Part shown: positions 31,468 to 40,434 of the stretch, in pieces | How the letters are laid out: every line of letters begins with the position of its first letter | Position numbering within the stretch: the first letter of the stretch is position 1 | NCBI RefSeq assembly: GCF_004801285.1 | Contig: NZ_SSNY01000001.1 | Location: 372,001 to 436,000 of the forward strand | Source: Ollibium composti | GTDB taxonomy: Bacteria > Pseudomonadota > Alphaproteobacteria > Rhizobiales > Rhizobiaceae | DNA: 64,000 nt | Direction: 5' to 3' | Position numbers and translations under genes: made by a program | The notes under the pieces: model-generated | Database searches by the model: none | What the model was told of the DNA's origin: nothing | The model's input: only the letters and a program-made list of their open reading frames with translations

Positions 31468-32016
31468 ATGCGCCACCTTCTAAGTTCCTTTCTGGCCTTG
31501 CACTGGGCAGCGTTGTTTGCCCTGCTGGCCTTTGTCTGCACGACCGGCGCCGGCGCGCTGGAAAATGCGCTGGCATCGTTCGGTGCGACGCATGCCGATC
31601 CGCAGAGCCTCAATCTGGACGGCATGCTGATGGCGGCGCCGCTGGCGGCGGCTTTCCTCGTGGTCGCGGCGGTGTTCTGCTGGGCCCTGATCGAAACCTT
31701 CCTGGGCAAGGATGCAGGAAGCACCGAAACCATCTTCAAGATCGGCTTCGTTGCCGCCGGTGGCGTATCGCTGCTGGTGCTGGTCTGCGGCACCGCGCGG
31801 GGCATAGAGGGCCTTTTCCTGCCTTCGGCGGCGCATCTGGCGGCACTTGCGGCGTCCTATCTAGCTGTCGTGGGAGAACGCCTGACCGCTCCCCAGCCGA
31901 AGGCCGTACCGGTTCCAGCAAGCCGAACGACCATTCACGCGATGGCAAGGGGGGCGGCCCACGCGTCCCTTCTGTCCCGCATCTCCGGTCGACCCGATTC
32001 TGGAGCACACTCCTGA
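31468..32016 (+). CDS. hypothetical membrane protein conserved in Rhizobiales
   Basis: The 182-aa product has about four hydrophobic helices (HWAALFALLAFVCTTGAGAL, MAAPLAAAFLVVAAVFCWAL, FKIGFVAAGGVSLLVLVCG, AAHLAALAASYLAVVG) and a basic cytosolic tail of about 45 residues. No domain recognised. ATG 31468 is chosen because it starts just before helix 1; an upstream frame from 31387 has no coding signs. Its stop overlaps the next start by one base (TGATG). Confidence 0.65.
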   Translation: MRHLLSSFLALHWAALFALLAFVCTTGAGALENALASFGATHADPQSLNLDGMLMAAPLAAAFLVVAAVFCWALIETFLGKDAGSTETIFKIGFVAAGGVSLLVLVCGTARGIEGLFLPSAAHLAALAASYLAVVGERLTAPQPKAVPVPASRTTIHAMARGAAHASLLSRISGRPDSGAHS

Positions 32017-32345
32017 TGCGCGCGCTGTTTTTGCTCTGGGCCTTGCCGCTCGGCCTGTTCTGGGGCTGGTATTTCCTGTCGCTCAACGATCTCAGTTTCG
32101 GCTACATCATGTTCAGCCGGCAGTTGCACGATCTCGTTTTCCAGATCTATGGCGAGATTCTGGGCGTCGATCCGGCGCTCATTCCGGGCATGGTCGCCAG
32201 GGCCTGCGTGTTCGATTCGCTGATCGTGCTGGCGATCCTGGCCTTCCGCCGCCGGCGCGTCATAGCCGGCTGGATCAGGGCCGCGCATGCCCGCTGGGCG
32301 GGCCGTTCAGCGCACGAAGCCGGTCCAGAACTCCCTGCAGAATAA
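32016..32345 (+). CDS. small membrane protein (DUF6105-like)
   Basis: The 109-aa product begins [20 protein letters not shown], continues [20 protein letters not shown], and has a second helix [19 protein letters not shown] recall a Rhizobiales family of this pattern (DUF6105), of unknown function. It is coupled to the preceding membrane gene. Its last 71 bases overlap the 3' end of convergent ruvX. Confidence 0.7.
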   Translation: MRALFLLWALPLGLFWGWYFLSLNDLSFGYIMFSRQLHDLVFQIYGEILGVDPALIPGMVARACVFDSLIVLAILAFRRRRVIAGWIRAAHARWAGRSAHEAGPELPAE

Positions 32346-32769
32346 AGGCGGCGGCGGCCGAATCGATCTTGCCGGCGCGCTTGCTGCGGGAAAAATCCAT
32401 CTCGATCAGCGTTCGCTCGGCCGCGACCGTCGACAACCGCTCGTCCCAGAAGGCGAAGGGCAGGGGGCTGAGCGGCGCCATGTTGCGCACAAAGGCGCGC
32501 GATTTCTGCGCGCGCGGCCCTTCCGAGCCGTCCATGTTGACGGGCAGGCCGATCACCACGGCGCCGACGTCGTCTTTCTCCAGCTGAGCCAGGAGCGCCG
32601 TCACGTCTAGCGTGAATTTCTTCCGGAGGATCACTGGGCGCGGATGGGCGAAGGAAAGGCGCGCGTCGGAAACGGCAATGCCGATCGTCTTGTCGCCGAG
32701 GTCCAGCCCGGCAAGCGTCTTGCCGGGAGCGAGGCTCCCCGCGATGTCCTCGACGGCGATGACGGTCAT
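32275..32769 (-). CDS. ruvX: Holliday junction resolvase-like RuvX/YqgF
   Basis: The 164-aa RNase H-like nuclease is involved in pre-16S rRNA 5' processing and possibly recombination. Motifs are [33 protein letters not shown] and [17 protein letters not shown], with the last Asp in [15 protein letters not shown]. It is divergent from the UPF0173 gene. The 3' overlap with the facing membrane gene is unusual. Confidence 0.94.
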   Translation of the reverse strand: MTVIAVEDIAGSLAPGKTLAGLDLGDKTIGIAVSDARLSFAHPRPVILRKKFTLDVTALLAQLEKDDVGAVVIGLPVNMDGSEGPRAQKSRAFVRNMAPLSPLPFAFWDERLSTVAAERTLIEMDFSRSKRAGKIDSAAAAFILQGVLDRLRALNGPPSGHARP

Positions 32770-32841
32770 GGGCGGGGCTTTCCTTTGACTTGGCCTGCCG
32801 GCGTTCTATCCTTCAAGGCGACAGAAATCGAGGAGACGTCC

Positions 32842-33549
32842 ATGAAGCTTACCTGGTACGGCCATTCCGCCTTCCGCATCGAGGCGGGCGGAGCCAATAT
32901 CCTCATCGATCCGTATCTTATCGGCAACCCGTCCTGGCAGGGCGGCTGGGAAGGACCGGCCGAAGGCGTCACGCACGTCCTTTTGACCCATGGCCATGAC
33001 GACCATATCAGCGGCGCAGTCGAGGTGCTGAAGAAGTCCGGCGCCGTGCTGGTGGCTAATTTCGAGATCTGCATGTTCCTCGTCGGCAAGGGCGTCAGCG
33101 ACAAGAAGATCAACCCCGGCAACATCGGCGGCACGGTCGATTGCGGCGGCTTCACCACGACGTTCGTGCAGGCGCTGCATTCGTCCTCGACGCAATCCGG
33201 CGGTGGCGGCAACACCTATCTCGGCAATCCGGGCGGGCTTGTGCTGCATTTCAGCGACGGCGAGACGCTCTACCACATGGGCGACACCGACATCTTCTCC
33301 GACATGGCTCTCATCCATGAACTGCACGAGCCGACGGTCGGCATCGTGCCTGTCGGCGACCGCTTCACCATGGGCGGCGCGGTGGCCGCACTTGCCTGCC
33401 GGCGCTTCTTCAAGTTCGAAACGGTGGTGCCCTGCCATTTCGGCACCTTCCCGATCATCGACCAGAACGCCGACAAGTTCGTCGCCGGAATGGAAGGCTC
33501 GGGCGTCAAGGTGGCGCTGCCCAAAATCGGCGAGACGATCACGGTCTGA
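32842..33549 (+). CDS. UPF0173 metal-dependent hydrolase
   Basis: The 235-aa metallo-beta-lactamase-fold protein has the metal motif LTHGHDDHISGAVEVL, HMGDTDIFSDM and the terminal HFGTFPIIDQ. Family members are YtkL/UPF0173 hydrolases of unknown substrate. ATG 32842 gives the typical MKLTWYGHSAFRIE start with GAGGAG upstream; the longer frame from 32644 overlaps ruvX only. Confidence 0.94.
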   Translation: MKLTWYGHSAFRIEAGGANILIDPYLIGNPSWQGGWEGPAEGVTHVLLTHGHDDHISGAVEVLKKSGAVLVANFEICMFLVGKGVSDKKINPGNIGGTVDCGGFTTTFVQALHSSSTQSGGGGNTYLGNPGGLVLHFSDGETLYHMGDTDIFSDMALIHELHEPTVGIVPVGDRFTMGGAVAALACRRFFKFETVVPCHFGTFPIIDQNADKFVAGMEGSGVKVALPKIGETITV

Positions 33550-33663
33550 CGAACCGCCGGTAAGGGCCGGGCGAGAACCGGCCGAAGCGCGCGCCCGGTT
33601 GCGCGGCGGGCGCGCCGCCGCTATAGCCCGGGCAGGTTTTCTTTCCATATCCGGACCACAGCC

Positions 33664-33951
33664 ATGTCAGTCGATGTCCAGACGGTGAAACGCGTCGCAC
33701 GCCTTGCCCGCATTGCGGTGAGCGAGGACGATGCCCAGCGCATGACCGGGGAACTGAACGCCATCCTCGGCTTCGTCGAGCAGCTGAACGAAGTGAATGT
33801 GTTGGGCGTCGAGCCGATGACCTCGGTGACGCCGATGGCGATGAAGAAGCGCCAGGACGTCGTCACCGACGGCAACAAGGCGGCCGACATCGTCGCCAAC
33901 GCGCCGGCGACCGAAGAGGGCTTCTTCCTCGTGCCCAAGGTGGTTGAATAG
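33664..33951 (+). CDS. gatC: Asp-tRNA(Asn)/Glu-tRNA(Gln) amidotransferase subunit C
   Basis: The 95-aa subunit stabilises the GatCAB complex that converts misacylated Glu-tRNA(Gln) or Asp-tRNA(Asn). Typical [20 protein letters not shown] and C-terminal [16 protein letters not shown] are present. It begins a gatC-GNAT-gatA operon; gatB is not in the window. Confidence 0.96.
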   Translation: MSVDVQTVKRVARLARIAVSEDDAQRMTGELNAILGFVEQLNEVNVLGVEPMTSVTPMAMKKRQDVVTDGNKAADIVANAPATEEGFFLVPKVVE

Positions 33952-33956
33952 CGACC

Positions 33957-34424
33957 ATGGCGGCCGAAATCGCCATCGAAACCCCGTTGCAGGACGACGT
34001 GCGGACCATGGTCGCGGCGCTCAATGCCACCATGATGCCGCTCACGCCGCGCGAATTCCAGTTCCAGCTGACGGTCGAGCAGATGGCGGAGCCGACTGTG
34101 ACCCTGTTCGTCGCCCGCGAGGCCGATGGGCATCCCGTCGGCATGGGAGCGTTGAAGAACCACGGTGCCGGGGTGGGCGAGGTCAAGCGCATGTTCACGC
34201 TGCCGGAGGTGCGCGGCAAGCGTATCGGCGCGCGCATCCTCCAGCACATCGAGACGCTGGCGCGTGAAAAGGCCATGTCGCGGCTGGTGCTGGAGACGGG
34301 CGAAGCGGAAGGCTTCGAGCCGGCCTGGCGCGTCTATGAGCGCGGCGGCTTCACCCGCTGCGGCGCCGTGCTCGATTATCCCGATTCCGGTTTTTCCCGG
34401 TTTTACGAAAAGAAGCTTTCCTGA
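33957..34424 (+). CDS. GNAT family N-acetyltransferase
   Basis: The 155-aa product has the GNAT acetyl-CoA site [20 protein letters not shown] followed by [20 protein letters not shown]. It is inserted between gatC and gatA, 5 bases after the former and overlapping the latter by one base (TGATG), an arrangement I know from other rhizobia. Substrate unknown. Confidence 0.9.
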   Translation: MAAEIAIETPLQDDVRTMVAALNATMMPLTPREFQFQLTVEQMAEPTVTLFVAREADGHPVGMGALKNHGAGVGEVKRMFTLPEVRGKRIGARILQHIETLAREKAMSRLVLETGEAEGFEPAWRVYERGGFTRCGAVLDYPDSGFSRFYEKKLS

Positions 34425-35905
34425 TGACCGACCTGACGAGACTGACGATTGCCGAAGCGCGGACCAAGCTGCGCGACAAGGAGTTTACGGCCACCGAGCT
34501 GACCGACGCATATCTGGCGGCCATCGATGCGGCCAATCCCTCGCTCAACGCTTATGTCGCCGTGACCCACGACAAGGCACGCGCCATGGCCAAGACCTCC
34601 GACGCGAAACTCACGAAAGGCGAAGCGGGCGCGCTGGAAGGCATTCCGCTCGGCATCAAGGACCTGTTCGCCACCGAAGGCGTGCACACACAGGCGGCCA
34701 GCCATATCCTCGACGGCTTCAAGCCGCGTTATGAATCGACCGTGACGGCCAATCTGTGGGCGGACGGCGCCGTCATGCTGGGCAAGCTCAACATGGACGA
34801 GTTCGCCATGGGCTCGTCCAACGAGACGTCCTATTACGGCCCGGTCGTCAATCCGTGGCGGGCGAACGGCTCCAACAAACAGCTCGTGCCGGGCGGCTCC
34901 TCCGGCGGCTCGGCGGCCGCCGTTTCCGGCTTCCTGTGCGCCGGCGCGACGGCAACCGATACGGGCGGCTCGATCCGACAGCCGGCAGCGTTCACCGGCA
35001 CCGTCGGCATCAAGCCGACCTACGGGCGCTGCTCGCGCTGGGGTACGGTCGCCTTCGCCTCGTCGCTCGACCAGGCAGGCCCCATCGCCCGCGACGTCCG
35101 CGACGCCGCGATCCTGTTGAAGTCGATGGCTTCGGTCGACGCCAAGGACACCACCTCGGTCGACCGCCCGATTCCCGACTACGAGGCGGCGATCGGTCGC
35201 CCGATCAAGGGCATGAAGGTCGGCATCCCGAAGGAATACCGCATGGACGGCATGCCTGAGGAGATCGAGGCACTGTGGCAGAAGGGTATCGCCTGGCTGA
35301 AGGAGGCCGGTGCCGAGATCGTCGATATCTCGCTGCCGCATACGAAATATGCCCTGCCGGCCTACTATATCGTGGCGCCAGCGGAAGCCTCCTCGAACCT
35401 CGCCCGCTACGACGGCGTGCGCTATGGCCTGCGCGTGCCGGGCAAGGATATCGTGGAGATGTACGAGAACACCCGCGCCGCCGGTTTCGGCCGCGAGGTC
35501 AAGCGGCGCATCATGATCGGCACCTACGTGCTGTCGGCCGGCTACTACGACGCCTACTACCTGCAGGCGCAGAAGGTGCGCACGCTGATCAAGAAGGACT
35601 TCGAGGATGCCTTCCACGCTGGTGTCGACGTCATCCTGACTCCGGCGACGCCCTCGGCCGCCTTCGGCATCGCCGATCAGGACATGAACGCCGACCCGGT
35701 GAAGATGTACCTGAACGACATCTTCACGGTGACGGTGAACATGGCCGGCCTGCCTGGCATCGCGGTGCCGGCGGGGCTGGATGCCAGCGGCCTGCCGCTC
35801 GGCTTGCAGCTGATCGGCCGTCCGTTCGATGAGGAGACGCTGTTCCAGACCGCTCATGTCATCGAACAGGCGGCGGGTCGGTTCCAACCGCAGAAGTGGT
35901 GGTAA
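34424..35905 (+). CDS. gatA: Asp-tRNA(Asn)/Glu-tRNA(Gln) amidotransferase subunit A
   Basis: The 493-aa amidase-signature subunit supplies ammonia from glutamine. The Ser-cisSer-Lys machinery is readable: Lys in [14 protein letters not shown], and Ser residues in [13 protein letters not shown] and [11 protein letters not shown]. Length and termini are normal. A perfect 43-bp inverted repeat begins at the very next base after its stop. Confidence 0.97.
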   Translation: MTDLTRLTIAEARTKLRDKEFTATELTDAYLAAIDAANPSLNAYVAVTHDKARAMAKTSDAKLTKGEAGALEGIPLGIKDLFATEGVHTQAASHILDGFKPRYESTVTANLWADGAVMLGKLNMDEFAMGSSNETSYYGPVVNPWRANGSNKQLVPGGSSGGSAAAVSGFLCAGATATDTGGSIRQPAAFTGTVGIKPTYGRCSRWGTVAFASSLDQAGPIARDVRDAAILLKSMASVDAKDTTSVDRPIPDYEAAIGRPIKGMKVGIPKEYRMDGMPEEIEALWQKGIAWLKEAGAEIVDISLPHTKYALPAYYIVAPAEASSNLARYDGVRYGLRVPGKDIVEMYENTRAAGFGREVKRRIMIGTYVLSAGYYDAYYLQAQKVRTLIKKDFEDAFHAGVDVILTPATPSAAFGIADQDMNADPVKMYLNDIFTVTVNMAGLPGIAVPAGLDASGLPLGLQLIGRPFDEETLFQTAHVIEQAAGRFQPQKWW

Positions 35906-36034
35906 TGCGTCCTTCGAGGCTCGCTTCGCTCGCACCTCAGGATGAGGGAGGTTGTACACAAACGCCATTCGCAGAGGTCCGCACCATACGGCCCTCATCC
36001 TGAGGTGCGAGCGAAGCGAGCCTCGAAGGACGCA
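35906..36034. repeat. perfect 43-bp inverted repeat (Rhizobiales intergenic palindromic element)
   Basis: The left arm 35906-35948 and right arm 35992-36034 are exact reverse complements, separated by 43 bases. Each arm contains the core CTCGCTTCGCTCGCACCTCA or its complement. From memory, this core is a very common dispersed intergenic repeat in Mesorhizobium and relatives, related in kind to REP/RIME elements. It sits directly between the gatA stop and the ydcF-like start (36043), so it would fold as a large hairpin in any read-through transcript. Confidence 0.92.
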
Positions 36035-36042
36035 CGGATTCG

Positions 36043-36843
36043 ATGTTCTTCCTCCTGTCGAAAGTCTTCTGGTTCTTCGCGCAGCCGCTCAATCTGGCGA
36101 TCTTCCTGCTCTTGGCCGGAGGTATCGCGGCGGTGTTCGGATGGCGCCGGTTGGGCATTGCCGGGCCGGTCGTCGCATTCCTGATCCTCGCTTTTTCTAC
36201 CTGGACATCGCTGGGCGCGCTGCTCATCGGGCCGCTGGAGGATCGTTATCCCCGGCCTGCGGTTCCACCCGAACGTGTCGCCGGCATCGTCGTGCTGGGC
36301 GGCGGCTTCGAAGGTGCGATCAATCTTGCCCGCGGCGGCTACGAGCTGAACTCCAGCGGCGACCGCTTCGTCGAAACGGCGATCCTGGCGCGGCGCTATC
36401 CGGATGCCAAGGTCGTGGTGACCGGTGGCGTCGGTACGCTGGTGCTGGAAGGCGAGGGCGACGGGGTGAGCGCACCGCGCCTTTTGACGGCGCTGGGCGT
36501 CGCGCCCGAACGCCTTGTCCTGGAAAGCCAGTCACGCAACACCTACGAGAATGCCGTCTTCACCAAGGCGCTGGTGACGCCGAAGCCCGGCGAGACATGG
36601 CTGCTCGTCACATCCGCCTTCCATATGCCGCGCTCCAAGGCGCTGTTCGACAAGGCGGGCTTTCCGACGGTGCCATGGCCGGTCGACTACCGCACCTCCG
36701 GCAAGGAGGGCGTTTCGCTGTTTGCCGACAACCCGATCGATTCCGTTCAGACCACCACCATCGCTGTCCGCGAATGGATCGGCCTCGTTGCTTATTGGCT
36801 GACCGGCAAGATCGATGCACCGTTTCCCGGGCCTGATCGATAG
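36043..36843 (+). CDS. YdcF family (DUF218) membrane protein
   Basis: The 266-aa product has two N-terminal transmembrane helices and a DUF218 domain: GIVVLGGGFEGAINLARGGY, AKVVVTGGVGTLVL, LVLESQSRNTYENAVF and LLVTSAFHMPRSKALFDKAG. Family members (ElyC/SanA/YdcF) act in envelope biogenesis. The start is 8 bases after the repeat, so its transcription or translation may be affected by it. Confidence 0.9.
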   Translation: MFFLLSKVFWFFAQPLNLAIFLLLAGGIAAVFGWRRLGIAGPVVAFLILAFSTWTSLGALLIGPLEDRYPRPAVPPERVAGIVVLGGGFEGAINLARGGYELNSSGDRFVETAILARRYPDAKVVVTGGVGTLVLEGEGDGVSAPRLLTALGVAPERLVLESQSRNTYENAVFTKALVTPKPGETWLLVTSAFHMPRSKALFDKAGFPTVPWPVDYRTSGKEGVSLFADNPIDSVQTTTIAVREWIGLVAYWLTGKIDAPFPGPDR

Positions 36844-36973
36844 CGCGGCGACGGGCATGTCGCGCGCTGAGCAGGCAAGGTCGGTCGGCGCTGCTCGCGG
36901 GGCATGAAAAACGTCAGAAAGATCGCCATATCTCCTGTATGAAGACAGGATTTCGGCAGGGAGATTTGCCAGC

Positions 36974-38377
36974 GTGTTCCTCTCGGTTTTCGACCTGTTC
37001 AAGATCGGCATAGGCCCGTCGAGTTCGCACACGATGGGGCCGATGACGGCGGCGCGGCGCTTTCTCGATGAAGTGGCCGGCAACGACTGGCCGCGCCCGG
37101 CCGGCGCTGTGGTGGATCGGCTCGGCGCCAGTCTGCACGGTTCGCTGGCCTATACGGGCATCGGGCACGGTTCCGACCGCGCCGTCGTGCTCGGCCTAGC
37201 CGGCGAGACGCCGCAGACGGTCGATCCCGACCGGACGGAAGCCATCGTGGCGCGGATCACCGCCGAGAAGCGGATCTCGCCGCCGGGGCACCCGTCCTAC
37301 CGCTTCGATCCGAGGACCGATCTCGTTCTGGACAAGAAGACGCCGCTGACCGGTCACGCCAACGGCATGACTTTCTACGCCTACGACGCGGGCGGACGGC
37401 TGCTGCTCAAGCGCATCTATTATTCCATCGGTGGCGGCTTCGTCGTTTCGGAAGAAGAACTACAGCGCATGAAGGCGCGCGGCTCGGTGACGACGGAAGG
37501 CAAGAAGGTTCCCTATCCTTTCAGGACCGCCGCCGACATGCTGGCCATGGCAGCAAAAAGCGGCCTGTCTATCGCCGACATGAAGCGCGTCAACGAGGAG
37601 ACGCAGCAGACACGTGAGGAACTGGACGCGGGGCTGGACGCCATCTGGACCGCAATGACGGGCTGCATCGACCGCGGCCTGTCGCAGGAAGGCATCATGC
37701 CGGGCGGTCTGAAGGTGCGTCGCCGCGCCCGCCAGCTTCACGACCGCTTGCAGGAGCAATGGCAGCAGAACCGGCCCAATCCGCTGCTCGCCAACGACTG
37801 GCTGTCGATCTACGCCATGGCCGTCAACGAGGAGAATGCCGCCGGCGGTCGCGTCGTCACGGCGCCGACCAACGGCGCGGCCGGCGTCGTGCCGGCGGTG
37901 CTGCGCTACTGGCTGCACTTCCACCCGGAGGCCGATCAGGCGTCGATCCGCGACTTCCTGCTGACGGCCGCCGCTATCGGCGGCATCATCAAGACCAACG
38001 CTTCCATTTCCGGTGCCGAGGTCGGCTGCCAGGGCGAGGTCGGCTCGGCCTCGGCCATGGCGGCGGCCGGTCTGTGCGCGGTCATGGGCGGCATGCCCGA
38101 GCAGGTGGAGAACGCCGCCGAAATCGCGCTGGAGCATCATCTCGGCATGACCTGCGATCCGGTCGGCGGCCTTGTCCAGGTGCCCTGCATCGAGCGTAAC
38201 GCGCTCGGCGCCGTGAAAGCCGTCACCGCCGCCTCGCTCGCCATCAAGGGCGACGGCAAGCATTTCGTGCCGCTCGACGCGGCGGTGGAAACCATGCGCC
38301 AGACCGGCATGGACATGAGCGAGAAGTACAAGGAAACCAGTCTGGGGGGTCTGGCGGTCAATGTCGTGGAGTGTTGA
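36974..38377 (+). CDS. sdaA: L-serine ammonia-lyase (iron-sulfur type)
   Basis: The 467-aa enzyme deaminates L-serine to pyruvate. The single-chain Fe-S type is shown by the N-terminal [19 protein letters not shown] and C-terminal cysteines in [41 protein letters not shown] start; AGGGAGA lies upstream. Confidence 0.96.
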   Translation: MFLSVFDLFKIGIGPSSSHTMGPMTAARRFLDEVAGNDWPRPAGAVVDRLGASLHGSLAYTGIGHGSDRAVVLGLAGETPQTVDPDRTEAIVARITAEKRISPPGHPSYRFDPRTDLVLDKKTPLTGHANGMTFYAYDAGGRLLLKRIYYSIGGGFVVSEEELQRMKARGSVTTEGKKVPYPFRTAADMLAMAAKSGLSIADMKRVNEETQQTREELDAGLDAIWTAMTGCIDRGLSQEGIMPGGLKVRRRARQLHDRLQEQWQQNRPNPLLANDWLSIYAMAVNEENAAGGRVVTAPTNGAAGVVPAVLRYWLHFHPEADQASIRDFLLTAAAIGGIIKTNASISGAEVGCQGEVGSASAMAAAGLCAVMGGMPEQVENAAEIALEHHLGMTCDPVGGLVQVPCIERNALGAVKAVTAASLAIKGDGKHFVPLDAAVETMRQTGMDMSEKYKETSLGGLAVNVVEC

Positions 38378-38417
38378 TGTTCGTTGCGTTTGGTGCCAAA
38401 TATCGGTACCATAGCAT

Positions 38418-38672
38418 ATGAAGCGAAAGCATGAAGCCACGCTAGAGCAGATTTTCCACCGGCCGGTCAGCGGTACGGTCCGATGGTCGGATATCGAAGC
38501 GCTCTTCGTCGCGCTCGGTGCGGAAATCAGTGAGCGGGAAGGCTCGCGTGTAGGTGTCTTTTTGTTCGGCGAGGTTCGTGTTTTCCATCGTCCTCATCCC
38601 AGTCCCAATACGGACAAAGGTGCTGTTGCCAGCATCCGGAAATGGCTGGAAAATCACGGAATACAACCATGA
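38418..38672 (+). CDS. hicA: HicA-family toxin (type II toxin-antitoxin)
   Basis: The 84-aa product has the small dsRBD-like HicA fold pattern: WSDIEALFVALGAEISEREG, SRVGVFLFGEVRVFHRPHP (with the likely catalytic His) and KGAVASIRKWLENHG. HicA toxins cleave mRNA. The antitoxin gene starts inside its stop (ATGA overlap). The upstream region has two near-identical boxes, GGTGCCA (38392-38398) and GGTACCA (38405-38411), possible autoregulatory sites. Confidence 0.9.
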   Translation: MKRKHEATLEQIFHRPVSGTVRWSDIEALFVALGAEISEREGSRVGVFLFGEVRVFHRPHPSPNTDKGAVASIRKWLENHGIQP

Positions 38673-39007
38673 AAAACATCATCGAAATCGACGGGCACAA
38701 GGCTATCGTTTCGTTCGACCCCGAAATCGGCATGTTGCGTGGGGAATTCGTCGGGTTGACCGGCGGCGCGGATTTCTATGCTCGTGATGTGGATCGTCTT
38801 TATCAGGAGGGTAAGACCTCGCTGAACGTTTTCCTCGAAATGTGCAAGGAAAAGGGTCTTGCTCCATTTCGAGAGTTCTCAGGACGGTTCAACATTCGGC
38901 TACCTCCAAAGATGCATGAAGCGGCGGTCGTTGCCGCCGCGTCGGAGAATAAAAGTTTGAACGAGTGGGTGACAGAGGCGATAGAGGCGGCAGCCGAAGC
39001 ATCTTGA
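38669..39007 (+). CDS. hicB: HicB-family antitoxin
   Basis: The 112-aa product has the HicB partial RNase H-like domain (AIVSFDPEIGMLRGEFVGLT) and a C-terminal ribbon-helix-helix segment (RFNIRLPPKMHEAAVVAAAS, then ENKSLNEWVTEAI) that would bind the operator. ATG 38669 overlaps the hicA stop by four bases; the frame from 38642 is longer but lies in hicA. Confidence 0.92.
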   Translation: MKNIIEIDGHKAIVSFDPEIGMLRGEFVGLTGGADFYARDVDRLYQEGKTSLNVFLEMCKEKGLAPFREFSGRFNIRLPPKMHEAAVVAAASENKSLNEWVTEAIEAAAEAS

Positions 39008-39074
39008 TGCTCTGCGCCTGTGCAAAACTTTCGGCATCGTTGAATGCGGGCAGGCCAGCCGCTAAATTCCGGGT

Positions 39075-39512
39075 ATGGCACTCAATCTCCTGAAATTGTG
39101 CGTCGGCAGCGACAGCGTCGAGGACCTCGAGGAATGGATCGCCCTCAAGCTCGACGAGCGGCGCAGGGCGGGCGAGCCGGTCGAGCACTGGCACACCACG
39201 CGCATGGTGCCGACGCGCGGTGCCGAGATCGTCGACGGCGGTTCGCTCTACTGGGTAATCAAGGGTTCGGTGCAGTGCCGCCAGCGCATCACCGAAATCA
39301 GGCCGTTCACCGATGCGCAGGGCATCGGTCGCTGCCGTCTCATGCTCGACCCAGAAGTGGTACGCACCGAATGGCAACCGCGTCGCGCTTTCCAGGGTTG
39401 GCGTTACCTGAAGCCGGCCGACGCGCCGCGCGATCTCGGCCAGGGCAAGGCGGGGCTGGTCGCCATGCCTCCGAAGCTCAGGCATGAACTGGCAGAACTC
39501 GGCCTGCTCTGA
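39075..39512 (+). CDS. DUF1489 family protein
   Basis: The 145-aa product matches the alphaproteobacterial DUF1489 pattern: MALNLLKLCVGSDSVEDLEE, HTTRMVPTRGAEIVDGGSLY and the end GLVAMPPKLRHELAELGLL. Function unknown. It stands alone after hicAB. Confidence 0.88.
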   Translation: MALNLLKLCVGSDSVEDLEEWIALKLDERRRAGEPVEHWHTTRMVPTRGAEIVDGGSLYWVIKGSVQCRQRITEIRPFTDAQGIGRCRLMLDPEVVRTEWQPRRAFQGWRYLKPADAPRDLGQGKAGLVAMPPKLRHELAELGLL

Positions 39513-39690
39513 GCGCCTTTACCGGCCTCGGAGGTGCCCTTTCCCGGTCAAGATTGTGGACTAGATATCGGAGCGACCGCGCTGAGAGCCGGTCGACAGC
39601 GATAGCAGGACCCTGCGTCGGTCGTCCGCATTGCCGACGCCGGTGAAGTGGTTCTATCCTTGTCGGTCGTTGGAGGACAACGGGAGAGAA

Positions 39691-40386
39691 ATGACCCTGT
39701 TGATGGCAATCGTCGCCCTGCTTGGCGTGCTCCTGGGTGGGCTCGCGCTGTTTTTGCGGGCCGATCCGCAACGACTGGCGGACAGTTTCAGGGCTGTGGG
39801 ACCTGCGATCCTTGCCTTGGCCGGCGCGGCGACCGCATTCAGCGGGCGTGTCGCGCTCGCTGCACCCGCTCTTCTGGCCGCGCTTGCCTGGTGGACCCTG
39901 TCGCGACACCGCCGCCGCGCGACGCCGCTTTCCAGCCGCCGTTCCATGGTGCGTACGGCGGCACTCGAAATGGAACTCGATCACGATACCGGAGCGCTGG
40001 AAGGGCTGGTTCTGGCCGGCAGCGCGGAAGGCAAGACGCTGGGATCGATGGGGCTGGAGGAGTTGCGCGTGGTCTATCGCGAACTGGCCCCGGACCCCGA
40101 CAGCGTACGCCTTCTAGAGACGTATCTTGACGGCCGGTTTCCCGTCTGGCGCCACGACGCGCATGCGGACGACGGCGAAGGGCTGGGCGTTGCGCCACGT
40201 ACGCGCACCATGACTAAGGAGGAGGCCTACAAGGTCCTTGGTCTTCAGGCGGGAGCCGCCGCGGCGGATATCCGCAAGGCGCACCGCCGCCTGATGCAGC
40301 GCCTGAACCCCGACGTCGAACGTTCGTCTTTCCTGGCGGCGCGCATCGACGAAGCCAAGGACGTTCTTCTCTCCGATCACGGCTAA
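39691..40386 (+). CDS. membrane-anchored DnaJ-domain protein
   Basis: The 231-aa product has one or two N-terminal transmembrane helices (LLMAIVALLGVLLGGLALFL and a second near residue 40) and a C-terminal J-domain (MTKEEAYKVLGLQAGAAAAD, IRKAHRRLMQRLNPD). The HPD tripeptide that stimulates Hsp70 is replaced by NPD, so co-chaperone activity is uncertain. The layout recalls Tim14/Pam18-like proteins. ATG 39691 has GGGAGAG upstream. Confidence 0.88.
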   Translation: MTLLMAIVALLGVLLGGLALFLRADPQRLADSFRAVGPAILALAGAATAFSGRVALAAPALLAALAWWTLSRHRRRATPLSSRRSMVRTAALEMELDHDTGALEGLVLAGSAEGKTLGSMGLEELRVVYRELAPDPDSVRLLETYLDGRFPVWRHDAHADDGEGLGVAPRTRTMTKEEAYKVLGLQAGAAAADIRKAHRRLMQRLNPDVERSSFLAARIDEAKDVLLSDHG

Positions 40387-40434
40387 TTCTCCTTCGACGC
40401 AGATACAGTTCCTGGAGACGGCATCGACCGCCGG

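Noticed and set aside
35906..36034. insertion-sequence ends
   Set aside because: Only 43 bases lie between the arms, no transposase, and the arm sequence is of a dispersed intergenic repeat type.
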